Below, in pieces: positions 1 through 4,568 of a stretch of DNA of 7,152 bases. The notes beneath the pieces were generated by a model, which worked only from the letters and a program-made list of their open reading frames with translations, was not told the DNA's origin and did not search any database. The translations under genes and the position numbers were made by a program. The stretch's first letter is position 1. Each line of letters starts with the position of its first letter. Source of the stretch: Rugosibacter sp. (lineage in GTDB: Bacteria; Pseudomonadota; Gammaproteobacteria; Burkholderiales; Rhodocyclaceae). The stretch covers positions 1 through 7,152 of the forward strand of contig JAUSQB010000011.1 of the NCBI GenBank assembly GCA_030652715.1, written 5' to 3'.

Positions 1-1
1 T

Positions 2-679
2 AATTATGTTTTGCCTGACGCGGTTTCTGTTCGTCAGGCTTTGCGGCAGTTACTAAATACAGATGGTGTGCGCCGTAAAGCCGGTAGTACGTCTAGAGGT
101 GGTGACACTGTTTACTGGTCGCCAACTTCTGATCTTACCAAGGGCAAGGCTTACGCCAAAGGTGCGCACCTTAAAGTGTTAATCCGCAAGGGCAAGCTTG
201 AAGAGTCCGATTTATCGCCAGAACAATTAACTATGGCTGACAGGCTTTTAAGGCTTGAGCACTCGCGCTGTGCGCGTTGGTTTCGGCGGTTTGAGCAAGC
301 AGGCGGCAAGTGGTTGAGTTTGACGGCAGAGGCATTGCAACATTTATATATTGATTTTTTTGGGCCATTAACGGGCGGGCTGGAGGTTAAAGATATGGGA
401 CGTGAACAGATAGTGGGACAAATTGAGAAAGGCGCTTGCGTGACGCATCAGCAAGCATTACAGGCGTTTGCCACGTACCGCAATATTAAAGTCGATGGGT
501 TTGAGGAAACGAAGTCGAGCATGGCTTTGCGTACCTGGCGCCGTCATATTTCGGTACTTCGCAAGGCCGGTTTTTCTGACGCTCAGTTGTGCGCCGGTAA
601 TGTGATTCCGTTTCAAGCCGTGCGTGTCATCTTGGCTAGGCCCGTTACTTGTTGGGCTGATATTCGTGTCGCTGCATAA
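2..679 (+). CDS. Phage replication initiation protein (gpII/X-like), 5' end missing
   Basis: The frame is open to the window edge, so this is the C-terminal 225 residues of a longer protein; the TTG at 11 is not a convincing start. The segment with TVYWSPTSDLTKGKAYAKG, followed about 40 residues later by LRLEHSRCARWFRR, resembles the phage/plasmid replication family of filamentous-phage gene II/X proteins, which nick the + strand and start rolling-circle replication in the cytoplasm. The YxKG stretch is the kind of Tyr/Lys motif seen in that family, though I cannot prove it is catalytic here. The gene is first in the visible phage block, as is usual for the initiator. It is followed by 91 bp without a gene that holds a palindromic hairpin. 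Confidence 0.8.
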   Translation, partial: NYVLPDAVSVRQALRQLLNTDGVRRKAGSTSRGGDTVYWSPTSDLTKGKAYAKGAHLKVLIRKGKLEESDLSPEQLTMADRLLRLEHSRCARWFRRFEQAGGKWLSLTAEALQHLYIDFFGPLTGGLEVKDMGREQIVGQIEKGACVTHQQALQAFATYRNIKVDGFEETKSSMALRTWRRHISVLRKAGFSDAQLCAGNVIPFQAVRVILARPVTCWADIRVAA

Positions 680-708
680 ATTGTGTTGATTCTTGTTTTT
701 TGGCTTTC

Positions 709-731
709 TAGGTTTTGCCATTCGGCAAAAA
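709..731. repeat. Hairpin repeat copy 1 (upstream of the zinc-ribbon gene)
   Basis: The sequence contains the perfect palindrome TTTTGCC-ATTC-GGCAAAA (713-730; 7-bp stem, 4-nt loop), preceded by TAGG. The same 23-nt block recurs at 1041-1063 with one change, in the loop, which leaves the stem intact. The hairpin has no following T run on either strand, so it is not a typical intrinsic terminator. It could be a protein-binding operator, an RNA-processing or stabilising hairpin, or a replication-related element; the sequence does not decide among these. Confidence 0.8.
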
Positions 732-770
732 TCTGCCTGAATTTAGGTGTCTCAATGAAAGGGGAATTTT

Positions 771-1043
771 ATGATTGATTCAGAGGGTAACGAGTGGGAT
801 GATTTTGAGTGTGAACGCTGCGGATTCCAGTCAGAAGACGCGAGCCATTTTGATTACTTCGGTGCAGAGCAAGTTTGTCAATCATGTGCGTCTGAAATTG
901 AGGCGGGTACTTGTACCGACGATTCCGATTTATATGAGTGCATGCGCTGCAATGAGCAGGTTTCTTTGGCTGATGTTGAATTTTTATGGTTTGGCGAACC
1001 CTATTGCCCGTTTTGTGCTGATACCGCTGTAAACGCTGATTAG
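771..1043 (+). CDS. Small acidic double zinc-ribbon protein of unknown function
   Basis: A 90-residue protein with a good ribosome binding site (AAAGGGG at 758-764, 6 nt before the ATG). It has four CxxC pairs: C14/C17, C36/C39, C57/C60 and C79/C82. The spacing between paired motifs is 18 residues in each half, and the second half repeats the first at an offset of 43 residues (ECxRC ... CxxCA), so it looks like a tandem duplication of one zinc-ribbon unit. Composition is extreme: 23 Asp/Glu, two Arg and no Lys. It lies between the replication and coat genes, where Ff-type phages encode the ssDNA-binding protein gpV, but there is no OB-fold signature and the charge argues against simple ssDNA coating. 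A regulatory protein-protein or DNA-mimic role is possible but unproven. Its stop codon is part of the second hairpin repeat. Confidence 0.85.
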   Translation: MIDSEGNEWDDFECERCGFQSEDASHFDYFGAEQVCQSCASEIEAGTCTDDSDLYECMRCNEQVSLADVEFLWFGEPYCPFCADTAVNAD

Positions 1044-1063
1044 GTTTTGCCATTTGGCAAAAA
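1041..1063. repeat. Hairpin repeat copy 2 (at the stop of the zinc-ribbon gene)
   Basis: TTTTGCC-ATTT-GGCAAAA at 1045-1062 is the same palindrome as at 713-730, with only the last loop base changed. The shared block begins with TAG, which here serves as the stop codon of the zinc-ribbon gene. The two copies therefore bracket that gene at a distance of 332 bp. There is no adjacent T run. A position between an accessory gene and the highly expressed coat gene would suit an mRNA-processing or stability element, but that is inference. Confidence 0.8.
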
Positions 1064-1066
1064 GTT

Positions 1067-1115
1067 CGCGCCTTGCCCGATGCGCGGATTATTTATAGGG
1101 CATTTTTTAAAGGAG
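1067..1115 (+). promoter_or_regulatory. Leader of the coat gene: GC hairpin, weak promoter-like elements, strong RBS
   Basis: The short leader contains a small GC-rich hairpin (CGCGC at 1067-1071 with GCGCG at 1082-1086) and a strong Shine-Dalgarno AAAGGAG at 1109-1115, 6 nt before the coat ATG at 1122. TTGCCC (1073-1078) and TATAGG (1094-1099) resemble -35 and -10 boxes, but their 15-nt spacing is short. The Shine-Dalgarno is the best-supported element. The promoter is only a suggestion, based on the need for high coat expression. Confidence 0.35.
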
Positions 1116-1121
1116 CTTCAA

Positions 1122-1301
1122 ATGTTTAAAAAAATTGTTGCTGTTGTTGGATTTCTTCCTCTAGCTGCTTTTGCCGCTGTACCCGTGGCGGTGACTGATG
1201 CCATCACGGCTATGCAGAACGATGGTGTTACTGTTGCTACCGCGTTCCTCGTGGCATTTTTCACGATTTACGCCATCCAATACTTGCGCCGTACTAAGTA
1301 A
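1122..1301 (+). CDS. Major coat protein precursor (pVIII-like)
   Basis: A 59-residue preprotein. Residues 1-18 form a classical signal peptide: MFKK, a hydrophobic core, then AFA before the likely cleavage at A18/A19. The mature protein of about 41 residues has the inovirus major-coat layout: a short amphipathic N-terminal part with acidic residues (VTDAITAMQND), a membrane helix at about residues 38-54 and a basic C-terminus (LRRTK) that would face the DNA. It is predicted to sit in the inner membrane before thousands of copies package the ssDNA during extrusion. An in-frame upstream extension to 1047 is possible, but the ATG at 1122 is chosen for its strong ribosome binding site and the signal peptide that begins there. 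The last base of its TAA stop is the first base of the next gene's ATG. Confidence 0.9.
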   Translation: MFKKIVAVVGFLPLAAFAAVPVAVTDAITAMQNDGVTVATAFLVAFFTIYAIQYLRRTK

Positions 1302-1636
1302 TGGCCACCGGTGCGCTTTTCGGCGATCGATGTTATGCCTCTCAATCCGAGGCTGTCGATGCTTTTTTTTCGGGCAGCGCACCGGTTTTAACTAGTGGCA
1401 GTACCTCCTATTTAACAGAGTACACCACGGATAACACTGGTATCTGGTTTTTAAAATCATGGGCTATTGACTCGAACGGGTTACATACATTGCGCTATAC
1501 CGTTTTAGCTGAGTATCCGACATTTCCCACGTGTGAGCCGACAGAGTATTTTGTGGATGGCGTAACGATTGGATGGGGCATTGCAACGGCCATGATTCTT
1601 GCGCTCTGTATCAAGTTTCTCTGGATGACCAAATGA
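1301..1636 (+). CDS. Phage membrane protein with C-terminal TM helix, function unknown
   Basis: A 111-residue protein starting at the ATG that shares one base with the coat stop (TAATG). There is no N-terminal signal peptide. Residues 1-85 are polar, with cysteines at 11 and 78, and one membrane helix lies at about 87-108, ending in the basic tail FLWMTK. The C-terminal part (VDGVTIGWGIATAMILALCIKF) resembles the helix-plus-basic-end layout of inovirus coat subunits. From memory, the N-terminal GALFGDRCYASQSEAVDAFF pattern recurs in uncharacterised proteins at this position in other beta-/gamma-proteobacterial inoviruses. A minor virion or assembly protein is likely from position. The lack of its own ribosome binding site suggests coupling to coat translation. 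Confidence 0.75.
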   Translation: MATGALFGDRCYASQSEAVDAFFSGSAPVLTSGSTSYLTEYTTDNTGIWFLKSWAIDSNGLHTLRYTVLAEYPTFPTCEPTEYFVDGVTIGWGIATAMILALCIKFLWMTK

Positions 1637-1701
1637 GCGAACTATATTTATTGCTCGGTGTCTTGCTAGTTGTGCTTCCCGTCTGGGTTATTTTGCGATG
1701 A
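1633..1701 (+). CDS. 22-residue hydrophobic peptide at the pVII/pIX position
   Basis: A tiny frame encoding MSELYLLLGVLLVVLPVWVI followed by LR and stop. It is almost one membrane helix, with an acidic residue near the start and an Arg at the end. Its ATG overlaps the preceding gene's stop (ATGA, 1633-1636), and its own TGA overlaps the next gene's ATG (ATGA, 1698-1701), so it fills the gap exactly and links two neighbours by coupled translation. Ff phages carry very small membrane-embedded virion-tip proteins (pVII and pIX, 32-33 residues) in the same coat cluster. An analogous role is inferred from size, hydrophobicity and position, not from sequence similarity. The alternative is a non-functional spacer peptide that only keeps ribosomes running to the adsorption gene. 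Confidence 0.65.
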   Translation: MSELYLLLGVLLVVLPVWVILR

Positions 1702-2975
1702 TCTCGATATTAGCGGGTGCCATTAAACGTTTTTTGTTTGGCTTGATTTTTGTTTTCGCATTTATTCATAATGCTTATTCTGCCTTCCCGCCAGCGATAC
1801 AGACAGTTCCACCTTCATCTAATTTTTATTCTGGCAATTTTTCTCAGGCTGCTTGCGGTGGGCCATCTACTGTGTTTACGGGCAACAGTGTGGGCGCTGT
1901 TTGTGCTAGTGCGTGCTGGTCGCAGGGTTACACGTTATCTGGCGTGAGTTATACAGGTGGTAATTGTATTTCTGGCGCTACTGGCAATGCATTTGCAGTA
2001 GGTCGTACATATACATGTCCTTCCGGGTCATCTCGACAGGTTATTGATAATGATTACGTTTGTCGTACAACAACTAATCAATGTCCTCCTAACTCTACTT
2101 TGGTTAGTGGTTCGTGCAAGTGCAATGCAAATTATTCTCAACTTGATAATTCGAGTTGCGTTGCTCGTTGCCCTTCTGCCGGTAGCATTTTGGTATCGGG
2201 TTATTTTGATTTGGGCACGTCTCCACTAGCTAGTTTTGGATTACGTTGTTCTTCCAATGGTTGTGGTGTTTTGTTTTCCGGTGTCAGTCCTGCCGCTACA
2301 TCGCTTATTAATGGCGTAAAGCATTATTACGCTAAAGGTGATTTCGCTCATCTCGGTCCGGATGAAACTTGTACGCCGAGCAGTGCGCCTGGCATACCTA
2401 GTAATACATCATCTTTGCCTGTTACTACGTGCGCATTAGATCAAATAAGTATTACTGTCAACGGTATTAAAAAGTGTGTTGATGGCACGGGTACAGTCCA
2501 GTCATCAGAACCAGAAAAAACTAAGACGACTACAAGCGTAACAGTTACTAATGGCGATGGGAGTTCGACTGTTACGAATACGACTACTAATAATTACACC
2601 GGCGAAACTACAACTACTGTAACTAATTACTCGTCTGGCCAGACTCCACCAACTCAGCCTGCTGATAGTACTGTACCTCTCGAGGATGAGCCGAAGCCTG
2701 ACGAGTGCGAACTTAATCCTGAGCGTGTTGGTTGTAAGGAATTGGGCACACCTGAGGATGATGCGGTGATTGGTTCTGAGGCTCCGGATATCAGCATTAC
2801 ACCGGAATCTTTATCTTTATCCCTTACTTGTCCTCCGGATGTTCCGCTGGCTCATGGTGCTGTTTTCTCGTGGCAACCAACTTGCGATTTCGCCGGCATG
2901 TTGCATCCTATTGTGCTGCTTATGGCTTGGTTGATGGCTGGATATATTGTTTTGGGAGTACGTCAAGATGGCTAA
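1698..2975 (+). CDS. Minor coat / adsorption protein (pIII-like, TspB-like)
   Basis: A 425-residue exported protein. It has a signal peptide at residues 1 to about 29 (K10-R11, a hydrophobic core, then NAYSA). A cysteine-rich ectodomain spans about 30-260, with many Cys pairs including CKCNANYS. A Thr/Ser/Asn/Gly-rich linker at about 263-325 contains repeated TTT and TVTN motifs, followed by a Pro/acidic stretch. A C-terminal region has cysteines at 337, 346, 378 and 396, and one membrane helix lies at about 401-420 with the short tail VRQDG. Receptor-binding domains, flexible linker and membrane anchor are the pIII plan for pilus/receptor binding and virion release. The C-terminal layout and the position before pVI recall the TspB-family proteins of Neisseria phages, though I assign this from memory. 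It is translationally coupled by ATGA to the 22-residue gene and has no clear ribosome binding site of its own. Confidence 0.85.
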   Translation: MISILAGAIKRFLFGLIFVFAFIHNAYSAFPPAIQTVPPSSNFYSGNFSQAACGGPSTVFTGNSVGAVCASACWSQGYTLSGVSYTGGNCISGATGNAFAVGRTYTCPSGSSRQVIDNDYVCRTTTNQCPPNSTLVSGSCKCNANYSQLDNSSCVARCPSAGSILVSGYFDLGTSPLASFGLRCSSNGCGVLFSGVSPAATSLINGVKHYYAKGDFAHLGPDETCTPSSAPGIPSNTSSLPVTTCALDQISITVNGIKKCVDGTGTVQSSEPEKTKTTTSVTVTNGDGSSTVTNTTTNNYTGETTTTVTNYSSGQTPPTQPADSTVPLEDEPKPDECELNPERVGCKELGTPEDDAVIGSEAPDISITPESLSLSLTCPPDVPLAHGAVFSWQPTCDFAGMLHPIVLLMAWLMAGYIVLGVRQDG

Positions 2976-3246
2976 TTTAGCGGTTTGGTTGATGGCTTTG
3001 GTTGGGCCTGCGGCTAAAAAAATACTCGTTGCACTTGGCATAGGATTAGTTTCCTATGCTGGATATTCGGCTATTGCTGATCAGGTTAGGAGTGCTGTAA
3101 TTGCTCAGTGGGGGTCTATCCCTGCGAGTGCTGTTGCTATCTTATCTATTGCTGGCGTTGGTGAGGCGCTTGGTATTGTTTTAGGGGCTGTGGCCACTCG
3201 ATCTGCGATTATGGCTGTCGAGCGATACGCTAAGTTGTCGTCATGA
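2968..3246 (+). CDS. Minor coat protein pVI-like (DUF2523-type membrane protein)
   Basis: A 92-residue, strongly hydrophobic protein with about three membrane-compatible stretches (about 4-12, 18-36 and 55-78) and an RYAK basic end. This size, composition and position between the adsorption protein and Zot match the inovirus pVI group, often annotated as DUF2523, which sits at the pIII end of the virion. The ATG at 2968 is chosen because GGGAG (2954-2958) lies about 9 nt upstream and the start overlaps the preceding stop by 8 bases. A TTG 21 bases earlier is in frame but lies upstream of that ribosome binding site. Its stop overlaps the zot start (ATGA at 3243-3246). Confidence 0.8.
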   Translation: MANLAVWLMALVGPAAKKILVALGIGLVSYAGYSAIADQVRSAVIAQWGSIPASAVAILSIAGVGEALGIVLGAVATRSAIMAVERYAKLSS

Positions 3247-4286
3247 TTACGTTGATTACTGGTAATACTGGCGAGGGCAAGACGGCGTTAGTTGTTCAAA
3301 TGTTGTCAGAGATTAAAGATCGCCCGATTTTTGTCATGGGCATTCGCGATCTTAAAATACCCCATCAGATGGTGCCGCCATTGGCAGAATGGACAAGGCT
3401 TGAGCCTACACTAGAGGATTCGAGCATATTGCAGCCGGTTTATGCTTTCCCTCCTAACTCACTTTTGGTTATTGATGAGGCGCAAAATGTTTTCAGGCCA
3501 AGAGCGGCTACGTCTAAAATTCCCGATCATGTCGCAGCGCTCGAAACACATCGGCATACTGGTATTGATGTATGGTTGATTACACAGCATCCGTCTTTCT
3601 TGGATACTACTTGCAGGCGTTTGACTCGCAAACACACCCACATTCGCAGTTCTGTTTTGGGTCGCTATAAATACGAGTGGAACGAGGTTGGCGATCCAGA
3701 TAGCAAGATAAGTCGCGATTTAGCGTCTAAGGAGCGTTATAAACCGGCGAAAGAGGTTTTTGGTTTGTATAAGTCGGCTGAGGCCCATACTGCCTTAAAG
3801 GTCAAAAAGCCGTGGTTTTTTTGGGCTTCTATTGTTTTGATTCCTGTTCTTCTTGGGTTTATCTATAAGGTTTATACAAGGATACAGGGTAATTTTTCTC
3901 CTGAAAAAAATCAGGTGATAGAGCTTTCTGAAAAGTCATCTGTGCGGAGTTCGACCGGTGACATTAAAAATCCTGAACAATACACACAGCAATACGTCCC
4001 GCGTGAACTTGGCGTGATGCATACGGCACCCGCCTACGATGAGCTTACTAAGCCTCAAAGCGTTCCGGTGGTTGTTGGTTGTATTAATGTTGAGAAAACC
4101 GACTGCAAGTGCTTCACGCAACAGGGGAGCATTTACGAAACAACTGTGCAGATGTGTGAGCAATGGATCGCACAGGGTTTGCCTTTTATGCCTTGGAAGG
4201 CTGACCCAGTTAAGACAATAGATGCAAAGCATGACGCTTCGCCTTTTGGCTTATCATCACATCATGAAGCCGCTAACGGCGCGTAG
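3243..4286 (+). CDS. zot: Zot/pI-type phage assembly ATPase
   Basis: A 347-residue protein. Its N-terminal cytoplasmic P-loop domain has Walker A GNTGEGKT (residues 7-14), Walker B SLLVIDEAQN (73-82) and the following ETHRHTGIDVWLITQHP stretch typical of Zot-domain proteins. A single membrane helix lies at about 191-208 (WFFWASIVLIPVLLGFIY), followed by a periplasmic tail with a Cys-rich end (GCINVEKTDCKCFTQQGS ... MCEQW). In filamentous phages this protein powers virion extrusion through the inner membrane and works with an outer-membrane secretin. Despite the family name it is an assembly protein first; no toxin gene is seen beside it. It is the last gene of the block, and the terminator overlaps its end. 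Confidence 0.93.
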   Translation: MITLITGNTGEGKTALVVQMLSEIKDRPIFVMGIRDLKIPHQMVPPLAEWTRLEPTLEDSSILQPVYAFPPNSLLVIDEAQNVFRPRAATSKIPDHVAALETHRHTGIDVWLITQHPSFLDTTCRRLTRKHTHIRSSVLGRYKYEWNEVGDPDSKISRDLASKERYKPAKEVFGLYKSAEAHTALKVKKPWFFWASIVLIPVLLGFIYKVYTRIQGNFSPEKNQVIELSEKSSVRSSTGDIKNPEQYTQQYVPRELGVMHTAPAYDELTKPQSVPVVVGCINVEKTDCKCFTQQGSIYETTVQMCEQWIAQGLPFMPWKADPVKTIDAKHDASPFGLSSHHEAANGA

Positions 4287-4317
4287 CGACGTAGCGGCAC
4301 CATGATGTTTTTTTTTT
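4260..4317 (+). terminator. Intrinsic terminator of the phage structural operon
   Basis: This is a two-part stem. CATCATG (4260-4266) pairs with CATGATG (4301-4307), and GCCGCTA (4269-4275) pairs with TAGCGGC (4292-4298). The two parts are separated by a 2x2 internal loop, and a run of ten T follows at 4308-4317. The zot stop codon (4284-4286) lies inside the apical loop. It is a textbook rho-independent terminator on the + strand and marks the end of the coat-to-zot transcript. Confidence 0.9.
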
Positions 4318-4346
4318 GATAGTTCACAGGATAGGTCAATTACGTC

Positions 4347-4407
4347 AAGGGGAAGCTTTGTAACAGTTTGGCCAGCTTCATCGGCCAAGCTGTTATGAAT
4401 ACCCCTT
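4347..4407. other. Two-tier hairpin in the phage non-coding region (candidate packaging signal or origin)
   Basis: The inner stem pairs TAACAGTTTGGCC (4361-4373) with GGCCAAGCTGTTA (4383-4395): 13 pairs including one G-T wobble, with a 9-nt loop. An outer stem pairs AAGGGG (4347-4352) with CCCCTT (4402-4407) across an internal loop of 8 and 6 nt. No T run follows, so it is not a simple terminator. A long imperfect hairpin directly after the last phage gene is where Ff phages carry the packaging signal, with the replication origin next to it. The role is inferred from position and structure only. Confidence 0.6.
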
Positions 4408-4429
4408 TACGCGCTCCGTTTTGTCATGC

Positions 4430-4477
4430 TTTGCTGTGGGGTTGGGTGAAGCCTTTTCTCACCCTACCCCATGCAAA
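4430..4477. other. Second two-tier hairpin (candidate origin or packaging element)
   Basis: GGGGTTGGGTGA (4438-4449) pairs with TCACCCTACCCC (4459-4470) with a single T-T mismatch around a 9-nt loop. An outer stem TTTGC (4430-4434) pairs with GCAAA (4473-4477) across a small bulge. The architecture mirrors the hairpin at 4347-4407, and both loops start with AGC and end with TC. Inovirus intergenic regions contain several such hairpins for + and - strand initiation and packaging. Which of these it serves cannot be told by eye. Confidence 0.6.
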
Positions 4478-4490
4478 ACCGCAGTTTGCC

Positions 4491-4518
4491 TTTGACTTTG
4501 CGGCAAATTATGCGAACT
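4491..4518 (-). other. dif-like Xer attachment site, right prophage/chromosome junction
   Basis: On the - strand, 4518-4508 reads AGTTCGCATAA, which matches the XerC-binding arm that I recall for beta-proteobacterial (neisserial) dif and shares GCGCATAA-like bases with the E. coli arm. The next 6 bases (TTTGCC) would be the central region. The far arm (GCAAAGTCAAA) is a poor match to the usual XerD arm TTATGTTAAAT. A perfect XerC arm on the host side with a degenerate phage-side half is what a XerC-catalysed inovirus insertion at dif leaves at one end. The site coincides with the change from phage to host gene organisation. The match rests on remembered consensus sequences. Confidence 0.65.
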
Positions 4519-4568
4519 AAAGTATAAGGAGGGTTAGAGAGGGGCTAATTGCACTTGCCCACTCACAC

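Larger units (their letters stand above)
1..4518 (+). mobile_element. Right-hand part of an integrated filamentous phage (inovirus)
   Basis: Gene content and order are those of inoviruses: replication initiator, small gene, coat protein with signal peptide, small membrane proteins, pIII-type adsorption protein, pVI-type protein and Zot/pI ATPase, all on one strand and tightly packed. A terminator and a hairpin-rich non-coding region follow zot. The block ends at a dif-like site, after which gene direction, spacing and function change to chromosomal housekeeping genes. The left end lies outside the window, so completeness cannot be judged. No reading frame inside the visible genes is broken, so this part looks intact. 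The exact right boundary (about 4507/4508 at the XerC-arm border) is inferred from how Xer-dependent phages integrate. Confidence 0.9.

Noticed and set aside
458..721. Open frame on the - strand opposite the end of the replication gene
   Set aside because: Low-complexity, basic composition without motifs or a ribosome binding site, and antisense to a gene with clear family features.
755..778. Eight-codon frame ATG...TGA overlapping the start of the zinc-ribbon gene
   Set aside because: No ribosome binding site of its own and no feature beyond chance; the AAAGGGG inside it serves the ATG at 771.
769..1053. - strand open frame opposite the zinc-ribbon gene
   Set aside because: It is a shadow of the + strand gene, whose regular CxxC spacing and ribosome binding site identify the real frame.
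1074..1106. Possible terminator before the coat gene (TGCCC ... GGGCA followed by TTTTTT)
   Set aside because: A five-pair stem with a loop of about 19 nt is too weak, and it would sit directly before the coat ribosome binding site.
3936..4232. - strand open frame within zot
   Set aside because: Antisense to the zot tail, without recognisable motifs or start signals.
3243..4286. Reading the zot gene as evidence of an enterotoxin
   Set aside because: Zot-domain proteins are universal inovirus assembly ATPases; no companion toxin gene is visible and the C-terminal tail gives no basis for a toxin claim.
4519..4568. Terminator for the tmk-holB-tatD-ankyrin operon
   Set aside because: Only a four-pair GGGC/GCCC stem without a T run is present on the - strand.
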